The notes: a model not told the origin generated them from the letters alone. A DNA stretch of 64,000 nt from Aliiroseovarius sp. M344 (GCF_025140835.1 NZ_CP081153.1:2294001-2358000), one strand, 5' to 3'; shown: positions 55,484 to 64,000, counted from the stretch's first letter. Numbers and translations are program-made.

Positions 55484-56269
55484 TCACCGGGACGCGCGTG
55501 TGCGATAAAGCGCCACTGCGGCAGCGTTTGAAACATTCAGTGATCCAAACCCACGTGCAAACGGTATTTTGACCAGTTGATCGCAGGTTTCCTTCGTCTT
55601 TTCGCGCAAGCCCGGTCCTTCTGCGCCCAGAACAAGCGCCACGGGACGTTCCGGTCGCGCATCCAGCGCGGTCTCCAGCGTCTCAACCGCCTCGCCATCC
55701 AGTCCCAGTATGACAAACCCCATTTCGCGCAGCTCGATCATCGTATCGGCCAGGTTGCGAATGCGCAGATAAGGCTGACGCTCCAATGCGCCCGACGCGG
55801 TTTTGGCCAGCGCGCCGGTTTCCGGCGCTGACCCGCGGGCGGTGCCGATGACAGCACTTGCGCCGAACACTTCGGCAGAGCGCAGGATCGCGCCCACATT
55901 GTGTGGGTCTGTGACACGGTCCAGCAGTACCACGATCGGCAAGCCGCCCTCGCCGCCCATCACGCGCTCGGCAAAATTGCCCCATGCCAGCGGTTTGACC
56001 TCCAGTGCCGCACCCTGATGTACCGAATTGGGATCAAGGGGCGCTGGAAATTTTCGCGCGTCCGCCATCTCGGGCTCCATACCCGAAAATTCAATGGCTT
56101 CGGCCAGCTTGTCGGCTGCGTTTTTCGTGACGATCAGGCGCAGCCGTTCCCGGTCCGGGTTCATCAAGGCATCGCGCACAGCATGCAGCCCAAACAGCCA
56201 AACTGTTTCCGCCGCCGCATCGCGCCGCGACATTTCCTTTTTGACCACCCATTTTGGCTTTTTCGTCAT
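55484..56269 (-). CDS. rlmB: 23S rRNA (guanosine-2'-O)-methyltransferase RlmB
   Basis: SpoU/TrmH-family methyltransferase that methylates G2251 of 23S rRNA. The 261-residue protein has an N-terminal L30e-like part (WLFGLHAVRDALMNPD) and the trefoil-knot domain with motif 1 VLLDRVTDPHNVGAILRSA, motif 2 ALVLGAEGPGLREKT and motif 3 FGSLNVSNAAAVALYR. Normal length. Confidence 0.95.
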   Translation of the reverse strand: MTKKPKWVVKKEMSRRDAAAETVWLFGLHAVRDALMNPDRERLRLIVTKNAADKLAEAIEFSGMEPEMADARKFPAPLDPNSVHQGAALEVKPLAWGNFAERVMGGEGGLPIVVLLDRVTDPHNVGAILRSAEVFGASAVIGTARGSAPETGALAKTASGALERQPYLRIRNLADTMIELREMGFVILGLDGEAVETLETALDARPERPVALVLGAEGPGLREKTKETCDQLVKIPFARGFGSLNVSNAAAVALYRTRASR

Positions 56270-56415
56270 GCCGTTTGCCCTTCATTTCGCAAGGCCCGGA
56301 CAATGCGTCGATTGCAGCGGCGAGACAAGGGCATCTGGTCGATTTTTCGTATTGACCCTTTGGCGCGGGCGGGCTACTCAGCCCCACGTTCGGCGCAACG
56401 CGCGCGGGACGTAGT

Positions 56416-56499
56416 GGGCGACAGGCCGCAAGGTGTGGCAGGGGACTGTAACTCCCTCGCGGAGACGCACGCCTGGTTCGATTCCAGGGTCGCCCACCA
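56416..56499 (+). tRNA. tRNA-Tyr (GTA)
   Basis: 84 bases with encoded CCA. Acceptor stem GGGCGAC/GTCGCCC and discriminator A, anticodon stem GGGGA/TCCCT with loop CTGTAAC (anticodon GTA), a long variable arm as in bacterial tRNA-Tyr, and T arm CCTGG-TTCGATT-CCAGG. Position 8 is A rather than the usual U, and the D arm is short (GCC/GGC), which is unusual but the remaining structure is sound. Confidence 0.93.
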
Positions 56500-56536
56500 C
56501 TTTCCCTTCTGACAGACCTAAACTGCGACGCAGGTG

Positions 56537-57175
56537 TTACGCCAATCGCGCCCGCACCAGCCCTCGCAATGAATTCCCGACAAAGATCGCCCGTGCTCTA
56601 ACAAGGCGGTCGGCTGGGATGGTCTGCTCGACCACATCGCCCTGATCCAGCATCTCCTCTCTCAGCACGCCCGGCAACAGACCCGTGGTGAGCGGAGGCG
56701 TAACCAGACCCTGCCCGAAATCGGCAAAGATGTTGGTGATCGTGCCTTCGCACAGCTCGTTGCGTTCATTCAGGAAAAGAACTTCGTCGATGCCCTTGGG
56801 AAGCGCGGCGCGCGTCTTGTCATAAAGCGCTCTGCGAGTGGATTTTATCGAAAGCCATGGGTCGGTTGAGCTGAGTTTCTCTGGCGACACCCGCACGGAC
56901 CAGACTGTGTCACGGGGCAGTGGTTGATATGGGGCAGAGGTCAGATCAAGCCGCCCATGGCGATCCATCGTGAGCCGCATCCGCGTTGCACATTCAGCCG
57001 AAAACCCGTCCAGCAGCAGTGTTGGATCGGACCAAGCGAAGCCGAGCCGCGCAGCTGACCGCGCCAGCCGCGCTACGTGACGACCCCGGCGGATTACCCC
57101 GTCTTCGGGCGTCCAAAGGAACGTCTCGATCAGTCGGATTTCGTCATCAATTGCGTCGCGAAACGCGCTTTCCAT
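56537..57175 (-). CDS. pabC: aminotransferase class IV, 4-amino-4-deoxychorismate lyase type
   Basis: A 212-residue fold-type IV PLP protein, probably the lyase that makes 4-aminobenzoate (folate precursor) from the PabB product. It has the helix FLNERNELCEGTITNIF (about residues 130-146) and the GLLPGVLREEMLDQ segment of the family. It begins 46 bases inside the 3' end of pabB, and the pairing supports a PabC role rather than branched-chain aminotransferase. The canonical PLP lysine is hard to place with certainty from sequence alone. Confidence 0.85.
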   Translation of the reverse strand: MESAFRDAIDDEIRLIETFLWTPEDGVIRRGRHVARLARSAARLGFAWSDPTLLLDGFSAECATRMRLTMDRHGRLDLTSAPYQPLPRDTVWSVRVSPEKLSSTDPWLSIKSTRRALYDKTRAALPKGIDEVLFLNERNELCEGTITNIFADFGQGLVTPPLTTGLLPGVLREEMLDQGDVVEQTIPADRLVRARAIFVGNSLRGLVRARLA

Positions 57176-58254
57176 AAAGCTTCCTCGTATTCTGACGCGG
57201 CGGTGCTGTCATAGACCAAGCCGCCGCCCACGTTCAGTGTGACCGCGCCATCCTCGACCATCAAAGTGCGGATCGCCACATTGAAGTCGGATCGGCCATC
57301 CGGGGCCGCCCAACCGATGGTGCCGCAGTAAATCTCGCGGGGGCTATCCTCGAGTTCCGCAATGATTTCCATCGCGCGCAGCTTTGGCGCCCCGGTGATT
57401 GAGCCGCAGGGAAACAAAGCGCGAAAAATGTCACTCAGACCCGTGCCCTGCCGCATCTGACCCCTCACAAGCGAGACCATTTGATGTACGGTTTCATAGG
57501 TTTCTACGGTGAACAACTCTGGTACACAGACACTACCCGCCTGACAAATGCGCGAGATGTCGTTGCGCAGAAGGTCGACGATCATCAAGTTTTCAGCCAG
57601 ATTTTTTTCGTCATTGCGCAGGAAATGCACCCGGTGGGCATCCTCGACCGCGTCGGCGCTGCGCGGTTGGGTGCCTTTCATCGGGCGTGTCTCTATCTGA
57701 CCTGTGGTGGTGGTGCGAAAGAACAGCTCAGGCGAGCGGGACAGGATGGTGGGCAAGCCGTCGGCTTCAAGCAAGACGCCGTGGCCTACGATTTGTGCAT
57801 CTGCCAAAGCCGCATAGATCGCTTGCGGTTGACCCGACGCCGTGCCGCATATCGGAAAGGTCAAGTTCACCTGATAAGTGTCGCCCGCGCACACATAATC
57901 ATGCACGCACTTAAACGCCTGCAGATACCGCGCGTCCGACCAACCGGGTTGCAGATCGACCAGCCGCGCAGGTCCGGCCGCAACAGCTTGTGCCCTGCTT
58001 GGCCCGTCATAAACTCCGAACTGTAATAGTGGCAATCGGCGGCAGCTCGGCATCAAAGGGGTCAATCGCGGCTCCAGCGCGTAACCCAACTCGTAACTTG
58101 CGAAACCCGCAACCCACGCCCCTTGCGCGCGGGCGTCATCCAGGTCCGCCAACGCACGCGCAACATCGCGCGGTCCCTGCGCCACGATCAGCCGCTGCGG
58201 CGAGTCGAATTGGCAGGGCATCTCATCAGGCCCATGATCAAAGCGCAATTTCAC
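57130..58254 (-). CDS. pabB: aminodeoxychorismate synthase component I
   Basis: Converts chorismate plus ammonia to 4-amino-4-deoxychorismate. The 374-residue protein is of the chorismate-binding fold with SRSPELFF, TRPMKGTQPRS, ENLMIVDLLRNDISRI, and GSITGAPKLRAMEII and GTIGWAAPDGRSDFNVAIRTL near the C terminus; the last block is typical of PabB rather than TrpE. A glutaminase subunit gene (pabA) is not next to it. Confidence 0.92.
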   Translation of the reverse strand: MKLRFDHGPDEMPCQFDSPQRLIVAQGPRDVARALADLDDARAQGAWVAGFASYELGYALEPRLTPLMPSCRRLPLLQFGVYDGPSRAQAVAAGPARLVDLQPGWSDARYLQAFKCVHDYVCAGDTYQVNLTFPICGTASGQPQAIYAALADAQIVGHGVLLEADGLPTILSRSPELFFRTTTTGQIETRPMKGTQPRSADAVEDAHRVHFLRNDEKNLAENLMIVDLLRNDISRICQAGSVCVPELFTVETYETVHQMVSLVRGQMRQGTGLSDIFRALFPCGSITGAPKLRAMEIIAELEDSPREIYCGTIGWAAPDGRSDFNVAIRTLMVEDGAVTLNVGGGLVYDSTAASEYEEALWKARFATQLMTKSD

Positions 58255-58358
58255 GGGTGTTTCTCCGGTAGCATCCGCCCGACCTATCTTGCCAGATGTT
58301 GCTTTGCGCTACCAGAAGCGCCAACACCGCGCGCAAATGCGGCGTGAGGGCGCGAAGG

Positions 58359-59162
58359 CTAGGCGTCGAAGTGGATATCTACTGCGCCAAAAGCACCAAA
58401 ATCCGCGTGGATGTCCGTGCCGGGTGGGCACTCGACCGGGCGGATGAAACTGCCGGACAATATGATCTGCCGCGGTTCAATGCTCTGCCCATATTGTGCC
58501 ATGCGACGGGCCAGCCAGACCACGCTATCAATGGGATCGTTGAGCACCCCTGCCCCAAGCCCGGTTTCCTCGATCTCGCCATTGCGAAAGGTCAGCGCGC
58601 CCACCCAACGCAAATCAAAGGCATCGACTGCATGTCGTTCAGCCCCCAACACCACACCGGCATTGGCCGCATTATCGCTGATCGTATCAAAGACGGTGCG
58701 GGCTTTGCCGGTCGCCGCGTCCACACGTTGAATGCGGGTGTCGAGGATCTCGAGCGACGGCGCGACATAGTCGGTGGCCGCAATCACATCGTCGCGTGTG
58801 GCCTCTGCCCCGCCCAGCGGAGACTTCATGACGAAGGCGATCTCCGCTTCGATGCGCGGCTGGATGAACCGACGGGCAGGCACGGTTCCTCCGGTCTCAA
58901 ACAGCATGTCATCAAACAGGATGCCGCTGTCCGGGATGTCGATGTTCAACGCGTATTGCATCGCTTTTGAGGTAAGGCCGATCTTCCAGCCGATCACATC
59001 CCGGCCCTCGGCCAGTTTCTGTTGATAGATGGCATTCTGCACGGCATAGGCATCGTCCATCCCCATCTCAGGGTGGCGCAGGGTCAGCAGACCAATTTGC
59101 CGACCGGTGCGTTCAGCGGCCAGCAGTTCAGCGGCTGCAGCGGCGTGTTCGTCGGGGGTCAT
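58359..59162 (-). CDS. hpaH: 2-oxo-hept-4-ene-1,7-dioate hydratase
   Basis: Hydratase of the homoprotocatechuate meta-cleavage pathway, preceding the aldolase HpaI. The 267-residue protein belongs to the FAH-superfamily hydratase group (MhpD/DmpE/HpaH): IGWKIGLTSKAMQ, PDSGILFDDMLFETGG, EAEIAFVMKSPL, and the metal-site acidic residues. Start codon overlaps the end of the next upstream FAH gene by four bases. Substrate assignment comes from the neighbours. Confidence 0.93.
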   Translation of the reverse strand: MTPDEHAAAAAELLAAERTGRQIGLLTLRHPEMGMDDAYAVQNAIYQQKLAEGRDVIGWKIGLTSKAMQYALNIDIPDSGILFDDMLFETGGTVPARRFIQPRIEAEIAFVMKSPLGGAEATRDDVIAATDYVAPSLEILDTRIQRVDAATGKARTVFDTISDNAANAGVVLGAERHAVDAFDLRWVGALTFRNGEIEETGLGAGVLNDPIDSVVWLARRMAQYGQSIEPRQIILSGSFIRPVECPPGTDIHADFGAFGAVDIHFDA

Positions 59163-60013
59163 ACCACCTCGTCCTCGACCGTGTTGCGCAGGGTGCCGAT
59201 GCCCTCGACCGAGACTTCGACCACGTCGCCGGGCTTCAGATAGCGCGGCGGATCGAACCGGGCCCCGGCCCCGGTGGGCGTGCCGGTGACGATAATATCG
59301 CCGGGCTGAAGCGTCATGAAGGTCGAGATATAGGCGATCTCCTCGCGGATCGGGAACATCATGCGGTCCAGCGTGTCGTCTTGGCGAAGCTCTCCGTTCA
59401 CATGGGTCTGAATGCGCGCGTCATCCAACTGGGCGGCATCAGTGAATGGGACAAGCCACGGCCCAATCGAGCCAGAGCGGTCCCAGTTCTTGCCCTGTGT
59501 GACGTTGAATTTCGCATGACGCACCCAATCGCGGATTGTGCCCTCGTTGCACAAGGTCAGAGCGGCGATGTGATCATAGGCGGCCTCTGCCGTGATCCGC
59601 CGGCCCGCTTTGCCGATCACAATCGCCACCTCGCCTTCATAATCCAGCGTGTGGTTTTCCGGTGGGCGGATCAGCGGGCGATCATGCCCGGTAAAGCCAC
59701 TGGCAAAACGCGGGAACAGCGACATGTATTTGGGCTGCGCGCTGCCATCTTTGTATTCCGCATTGCGGTCGGGAAAGTTCACCCCAACGCACAGGATGCG
59801 CGGCGCGTTGGGCATCACCATGTCAAAGGTGAAATCGGTGTGCGTAACGGTTTTGCCCGTGGCGGCGACGATTAGGTCATCCAGCCCGCCCGCAGCAATC
59901 ACATCGTAAAGGGTCGGCCACTGCGGGAAACCTTGGGACAGGGCCACAGCGCCCGCATCAGTGATAGCGCCATAGTACGAGACGCCATCGGCGGTGAAAC
60001 TGGCAATACGCAT
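59159..60013 (-). CDS. fumarylacetoacetate hydrolase family protein (homoprotocatechuate pathway)
   Basis: A 284-residue FAH-fold protein with LDYEGEVAIVIGK (metal-binding glutamates), the CNEGTIRDWVRHAKF segment, and DIIVTGTPTGAGARFDPP near the end. In the 4-hydroxyphenylacetate pathway the FAH protein HpaG is a decarboxylase/isomerase, typically two fused FAH domains in enterobacteria; this one is a single domain. By position (between hpaD and hpaH) it is likely the decarboxylase/isomerase-type enzyme, but salicylate-derived or other ring-product hydrolases look alike. Confidence 0.85.
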   Translation of the reverse strand: MRIASFTADGVSYYGAITDAGAVALSQGFPQWPTLYDVIAAGGLDDLIVAATGKTVTHTDFTFDMVMPNAPRILCVGVNFPDRNAEYKDGSAQPKYMSLFPRFASGFTGHDRPLIRPPENHTLDYEGEVAIVIGKAGRRITAEAAYDHIAALTLCNEGTIRDWVRHAKFNVTQGKNWDRSGSIGPWLVPFTDAAQLDDARIQTHVNGELRQDDTLDRMMFPIREEIAYISTFMTLQPGDIIVTGTPTGAGARFDPPRYLKPGDVVEVSVEGIGTLRNTVEDEVV

Positions 60014-60024
60014 TTTTGATCCTG

Positions 60025-60867
60025 TCAGACTGAGAAACTGATATTGGCTTGTCCGGTGCCGGAGCTGCCGAAATACGGGGTGTAAATGTCAATCTCGCCG
60101 TCATAATCCTTCCAGCCCAGCGCTCCGAACAGAAGGGCGGTGTCATTCATCGCGCATTCCCCGGTGCATTTGACGGCATAGTCCGGCAACAGATCGAGGA
60201 ATTCACCCCACCGACCGCCTGCCCACAGCTCCAACACGCGCATGTCCATCTGGCGGTTGAATTCACCGTTGACCGAGTTCAGCCCATCGACCGAGCGTTC
60301 GTTCGGGGTGAAATCGTGGCTCAGAGACCCGGAGGCGAAGATCGCAACTTTTCTGTCCGACCGGCGGATACCTTCGGCAATAGCCGCGCCCCAACGACGG
60401 TTTTCTTCGATGGATGAAAACTGGTTCACGGCCACAGGCAACACGCGCGCGTTCACGCCTTCGTTGATGAAGTGCATGGGCAATAGCGTGCCGTATTCCA
60501 TCCCCAGATCAGGCTGCGCATGCCCCATGGCCCGCTCGCCCCGTTCTTCCAGAACCGACAAGATTGACGCTGCCAGCTCGCTGTCGCCCTGATAGTCAAA
60601 TTCCATATCTGCCAGCATATGAGGCAGCTCGTGGCTGATGAACCGGCCCTTATGGTGCGGTTTTGCATTCAGGTGGAACCCTTGGTTGGTGATCCAGTGG
60701 GTATCGAAGATGACGAACGTATCCACACCACGATCAATCGCGTCCTGTCGCAGCTTCGCATAGCCATCAATAGCGGGCTGCCGGATGCCTTTGTATTTCT
60801 CCATCGTGTGCGACATCCAGATGCTGGGCACATGAGTGATCTTTGCGGCTTGAACGATTTGTCCCAT
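60025..60867 (-). CDS. hpaD: 3,4-dihydroxyphenylacetate 2,3-dioxygenase
   Basis: Extradiol dioxygenase opening the homoprotocatechuate ring. The 280-residue protein is of the LigB/type III extradiol class: FIVF-type DTHWITNQGFHL with the iron histidine, SHELPHMLADMEFDYQGD, GMEYGTLLPMHFIN, and the C-terminal FASGSLSHDFTPNE loop. The family-type protein fits the enteric HpaD. It lies between the FAH gene and hpaE, all on the minus strand. Confidence 0.93.
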   Translation of the reverse strand: MGQIVQAAKITHVPSIWMSHTMEKYKGIRQPAIDGYAKLRQDAIDRGVDTFVIFDTHWITNQGFHLNAKPHHKGRFISHELPHMLADMEFDYQGDSELAASILSVLEERGERAMGHAQPDLGMEYGTLLPMHFINEGVNARVLPVAVNQFSSIEENRRWGAAIAEGIRRSDRKVAIFASGSLSHDFTPNERSVDGLNSVNGEFNRQMDMRVLELWAGGRWGEFLDLLPDYAVKCTGECAMNDTALLFGALGWKDYDGEIDIYTPYFGSSGTGQANISFSV

Positions 60868-60932
60868 TTGGGTCTCCTCCGTATCGGCGGGGTACGCGGC
60901 GGCACGTTAACATGGTCGGTCGCGGGCTGGTA

Positions 60933-62441
60933 TCAGGCACCCAGTCGCATGATCTTGTGATCACCAGTAGCAAAGCCGATATGCTTTTGCTCCATGTAGA
61001 ATTCGAACGACCAGTCACCGCCATCGCGCCCGATGCCCGAGGCTTTGACACCACCAAACGGCGTCGGCAGGTGGCGGACATTTTCCGAGTTCACCCAAAT
61101 CATGCCCGCTTCCAGCTTGTCGGTGAAGCGCAGCGCGCGCGTCAGGTCATTGGTCCAGACATAACCGGTCAGGCCATATTCCGTGTCGTTGGCCATGGCG
61201 AGCGCTTCTTCCTCGGTCGAAAACGGGATAGAGGTCAGGACCGGTCCGAAAATCTCTTCGCGCGCGATGCGCATGTCGTTGGTGGCGTTGGTAAACAGTG
61301 TGGGGCGCACGAAGTAGCCGTCTTTGCGCACGGTCTCGCCGCCTGCTGCAACCGTGGCGCCATCTTGTCGCGCGATGTCAAAATAGGACGTGACCTTGTT
61401 GAAATGATCCTCGGTCACCAGCGGGCCGATCTCGGTGACGGGATCCAGCGGGTGGCCCACTTTGATGTTGTTCACGCGTTGGGTCAGACGGGCTTCGAAC
61501 TCTTCGCGTATGGTATCCTGCACGAACAGGCGCGAGGACGACGTGCAGCGTTCGCCGTTGATCGAATAAATCATGAAGATCACCGCATCCAGCGCCCGTT
61601 CCAGATCGGCGTCATCAAAGACAATCACCGGGTTTTTTCCGCCCAGTTCTAGGTGATTGCGTTTCAGCGTATCGGCGCCTTGTTTGGTGATCAGCGACCC
61701 GGTGCGGCTTTCACCGACAAAGGCAATGGCCCGGATCAAGGGGTGTTCACACAGCGCTTTGCCCGCGTCTTCGCCAAATCCGTTCACGGTGTTCAGAACG
61801 CCGGCGGGAAGCCCTGCCTCTTCGGCGATCTCGACCAGCAGGCGCGCGGATAATGGCGAGGCCTCGGCCGGTTTGTGCACGACAGTGCAGCCCGCCGCCA
61901 GCGCAGGCGCGATCTTCCAGGTCGACAGCATGAAGGGCGTGTTCCATGGCGTGATCACTCCAACCGGGCCAATCGGCACGCGGGTGGTGACATTCATCAA
62001 CGTTGGCGATTTCAGGTGCTGCCCATCGCGGGACTGCACGATCTGATCGGCAAAATAGCGAAAATTCTCTGCCCCGCGCAAAGCCGCTTTGGACATGAAC
62101 CGAATGGTCTGGCCGGTGTCCCAGCATTCGCACAAGGCGATTTCTTCGGCCCGCGCCTCGATCGCTTCGGCCACATTGATCAGGATCTTGCGCCGCTCGG
62201 CGGCGGCCATATCGCGCCAATCGGCAAAGGCCGCATGGGCTGCCTGTGCGGCCGCATCGATATCCGCAGCCGTGCCATGCGCCACGTCGCAGATCAGGCT
62301 TTTGTCGACCGGGGACTGCGTAGTGAACGTCCCGCCCGCGCCCGCACGGTCAACACCGCCGATTCGGTTCTGGATCCCACCTTGGCGAAATCGCGAAAGA
62401 TACCCGTCGCGCTTCTTGAGATTCTCGTCTAGTGCGGCCAT
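60933..62441 (-). CDS. hpaE: 5-carboxymethyl-2-hydroxymuconate-6-semialdehyde dehydrogenase
   Basis: NAD-dependent dehydrogenase oxidising the ring-cleavage aldehyde. The 502-residue ALDH has PWNTPFMLSTWKIAPALAAG, the cofactor motif FVGESRTGSLI, the glutamate in LELGGKNPVIVFDDADL and the nucleophilic cysteine in SINGERCTSSSRLFV. ATG 62441 is preceded by GAGGGGGC. First gene of the hpa operon. The gap upstream (62442-62714) should hold its promoter and that of the divergent ABC permease. Confidence 0.96.
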   Translation of the reverse strand: MAALDENLKKRDGYLSRFRQGGIQNRIGGVDRAGAGGTFTTQSPVDKSLICDVAHGTAADIDAAAQAAHAAFADWRDMAAAERRKILINVAEAIEARAEEIALCECWDTGQTIRFMSKAALRGAENFRYFADQIVQSRDGQHLKSPTLMNVTTRVPIGPVGVITPWNTPFMLSTWKIAPALAAGCTVVHKPAEASPLSARLLVEIAEEAGLPAGVLNTVNGFGEDAGKALCEHPLIRAIAFVGESRTGSLITKQGADTLKRNHLELGGKNPVIVFDDADLERALDAVIFMIYSINGERCTSSSRLFVQDTIREEFEARLTQRVNNIKVGHPLDPVTEIGPLVTEDHFNKVTSYFDIARQDGATVAAGGETVRKDGYFVRPTLFTNATNDMRIAREEIFGPVLTSIPFSTEEEALAMANDTEYGLTGYVWTNDLTRALRFTDKLEAGMIWVNSENVRHLPTPFGGVKASGIGRDGGDWSFEFYMEQKHIGFATGDHKIMRLGA

Positions 62442-62500
62442 GTCGCCCCCTCTTAACCAACTTACCAATCATAAGCCTGCGTCTGTAATTTGGTTCACAT

Positions 62501-62514
62501 GTTAACTAATTAAG
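62501..62514. promoter_or_regulatory. AT-rich GTTAACTAATTAAG element before hpaE
   Basis: An imperfect palindrome with TTAA at both ends, 60 bases upstream of hpaE in the divergent promoter region. MarR-family HpaR repressors of this pathway often bind such AT-rich palindromes, but no regulator gene is present here, so this is only a suggestion. Confidence 0.25.
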
Positions 62515-62714
62515 GGAAGCACTGTCAACCCGAAGCGCGCACACTGGGCCAAACAAAACGTTTGTCGCGCGGCTATAGGCCGAAAAGGCTCGAAAAATGG
62601 CCACAATGACGTTTCCAGCCCAAAATACGGTTTTTTTGTCACCCTTAGTGTGGTTGATCTGCTGCTGACTGGGCGTCGAAGCTGACCGGTTCGGTCAATA
62701 CTCAAGGGGAAGGC

Positions 62715-63419
62715 ATGATTGATATCTGGTCTGGCATGACCCAAGCGTTCTGGCTTTTGGTGACGCTTGATGCCGATCTTGTTGAAATTACGCTAAGATC
62801 ACTGCGCGTTACGTTGACCGCGCTGGTGATCGCCTGTGCGATTGCGCTGCCGTTGGGCGCATTTCTGGCCGTGCGCCGTTTCCGTGCCCGTCGGGTCACA
62901 ATCGCCGTTCTGAATGCCCTGATGGGTCTGCCACCGGTCGTGGTTGGCTTGATCGTCTACGTGCTTTTCAGCCGCTCCGGGCCGCTTGGGGTGTTCGGAT
63001 TGTTGTTTACGCCCACGGCAATGATCATTGCACAGGTTATCATCATCACGCCGCTGATCGCGTCGATCGCACACCAGGCGCTGCGTGAGCTCTGGTCAGA
63101 TTATCATGACCTGCTGATCTCGATGAACACGACACAGCGGCAGCGCATTCAAGCCCTTCTGTGGGACGGCCGGCGCGCATTGCTGACGGCCGCGCTGGCG
63201 GGGTTCGGGCGTGCCATCGGCGAAGTCGGCGCGATCATGGTGGTGGGCGGAAACATCGACCACCACACCCGCGTTTTGACCACGGCGATCGCGCTGGAAA
63301 CCGGAAAAGGCGACTTCGCCCTGGCCCTTGGTCTTGGGTTCGTTCTGATCTTCATGGCAATTGCCGTGAACCTGGCCATCCACGTCATCAGCCGCACAGA
63401 ACAGGGGGGACGATGGTGA
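62715..63419 (+). CDS. tupB: ABC transporter permease, tungstate/TupB-like
   Basis: A 234-residue inner-membrane permease with five to six helices. The segment LPPVVVGLIVYVLFSRSGPLG, the following AQVIIITPLIASI, and the cytoplasmic loop GRAIGEVGAIMVVGGNI (EAA loop) match TupB/WtpB-type tungstate permeases. The stop overlaps the start of the ATPase gene by seven bases. A solute-binding gene (tupA) is not visible in the window. Substrate assignment is inference from the permease subtype. Confidence 0.87.
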   Translation: MIDIWSGMTQAFWLLVTLDADLVEITLRSLRVTLTALVIACAIALPLGAFLAVRRFRARRVTIAVLNALMGLPPVVVGLIVYVLFSRSGPLGVFGLLFTPTAMIIAQVIIITPLIASIAHQALRELWSDYHDLLISMNTTQRQRIQALLWDGRRALLTAALAGFGRAIGEVGAIMVVGGNIDHHTRVLTTAIALETGKGDFALALGLGFVLIFMAIAVNLAIHVISRTEQGGRW

Positions 63420-64000
63420 GCAAGCTGTTCCCTGTGGTCATCAACGATGCGTCGGTGCGCCGTGCGGGCAAAGTGTTGCTCGCCCCTACCGATCTGACGC
63501 TCAAGGGTCACGGCGTCACAATTGTGATCGGGCCAAATGGCGCGGGCAAGACCTCGTTGCTGCGGATGCTGCACGGGATTGCGCGGTTGGGCAGCGGGTC
63601 CATTACCTGGGCCTGCCCCGACGACGAAGCCCGGCGCCGACAAGCCTTTGTCTTCCAATCCCCTATCATCATGCGCCGCTCGGTTTTGGGAAATCTGGTC
63701 TATCCGCTTCGCCAGACCGGGATGTCGCGCGCCGACGCCAACGCGCGCGCGGCACAGGCTGCCGATGAGGTTGGGCTGGGCGAGATGCTCGACCGCCCTG
63801 CCCTGTTTCTGTCGGGCGGTGAACGGCAAAAACTTGCGCTGGCCCGCGCCTTGATCACCAAGCCAGATCTGCTGTTTCTGGACGAGCCATGTGCATCGCT
63901 TGACGGGCGCGCAACCCGCGAAATAGAGGCCATACTGACGCGCACGGCAACAGCCGGAACACGGTTGATCATGTCGACCCACGATATGGGGCAAGCGCGG
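63413..64000 (+). CDS. tupC: ABC transporter ATP-binding protein, tungstate type (3' end outside window)
   Basis: ATPase partner of the permease just upstream; the frame is open to the window edge (196 codons seen). Start ATG 63413 overlaps the permease stop. Walker A GPNGAGKTSLLRMLHG, Q-loop FQSPIIMRRSVLGNLVYPL, signature LSGGERQKLALARAL and Walker B LLFLDEP with CASLDG are intact. The RRSV segment and shortness of the N terminus fit TupC-like ATPases. The C-terminal tail is missing because the window ends. Confidence 0.9.
   Translation, partial: MVSKLFPVVINDASVRRAGKVLLAPTDLTLKGHGVTIVIGPNGAGKTSLLRMLHGIARLGSGSITWACPDDEARRRQAFVFQSPIIMRRSVLGNLVYPLRQTGMSRADANARAAQAADEVGLGEMLDRPALFLSGGERQKLALARALITKPDLLFLDEPCASLDGRATREIEAILTRTATAGTRLIMSTHDMGQAR

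Overview
The window looks like chromosome of a GC-rich alphaproteobacterium, most likely a Rhodobacteraceae (Roseobacter-group) member. Grounds: a complete aa3-type cytochrome oxidase assembly block (ctaC-ctaB-small ORF-ctaG-ctaE-surf1) leading into thrC and an M16 peptidase; a ccmABCDG cytochrome c maturation block behind yajC-secDF; lysC followed by the nitrogen-PTS enzyme ptsP; a PraR-like XRE regulator; and a GAAC-N7-GAAC LexA box of the alphaproteobacterial type. No species is claimed. No rRNA, CRISPR array, transposase, integrase or phage gene was seen. Nearly all of the window is housekeeping sequence.

Layout. 1-1803: the 3' part of aconitase, with a strong terminator. 2175-9120: one long minus-strand run, yajC > secDF (a single fused gene) > TauE/SafE permease > Mth938-like protein > ccmA-B-C-D-G, in which many genes overlap. 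9325-11025: a cupin protein and serS. 11111-15086 (minus): an orphan iron-type ABC ATPase, tatA-tatB-tatC and a DUF815 ATPase. 15299-20972 (plus): an MFS transporter, metG, a NUDIX hydrolase, a DUF1178 protein and lysC. 21147-22441: an AT-richer patch with one unknown secreted protein and a gene fragment. 22442-24697: ptsP. 24761-25072: a LexA box directly in front of a small two-helix membrane protein. 25044-31822: GNAT, flavin reductase, hexapeptide acetyltransferase, SulP transporter, mtnP-apt (methylthioadenosine and adenine salvage) and a GlcD-type FAD oxidase.

32015-39503 (minus): the cytochrome oxidase and thrC block. 39710-46041 (plus): tldD, dprA and pyruvate carboxylase. 46092-49813: an alpha/beta hydrolase, two identical tRNA-Gly genes, an XRE regulator, and a divergent pair made of a LysR-type-HTH-only protein and a GNAT-like protein, neither of which I recognise by name. 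49905-54076: histidine genes hisB-H-A-F-E, interrupted by two opposite-strand exported proteins (DUF2147, DUF302). 54272-58254: a CoA-binding protein, a YHS protein, rlmB, tRNA-Tyr and pabB-pabC. 58359-62441 (minus): homoprotocatechuate (4-hydroxyphenylacetate) catabolism genes hpaE-hpaD-FAH-hpaH. 62715 to the end: a tungstate-type ABC permease and a truncated ATPase.

The main unexplained structures are: (i) a MITE-like 115-bp repeat with 13-bp terminal inverted repeats ending in TA, present three times, with two copies supplying the stop codon of the neighbouring gene and a probable remnant forming the 3' end of ccmB; (ii) a second, unrelated repeat after serS and hisE; (iii) the LexA-box small membrane protein, a candidate SOS effector; (iv) the LysR-HTH/GNAT-like pair.
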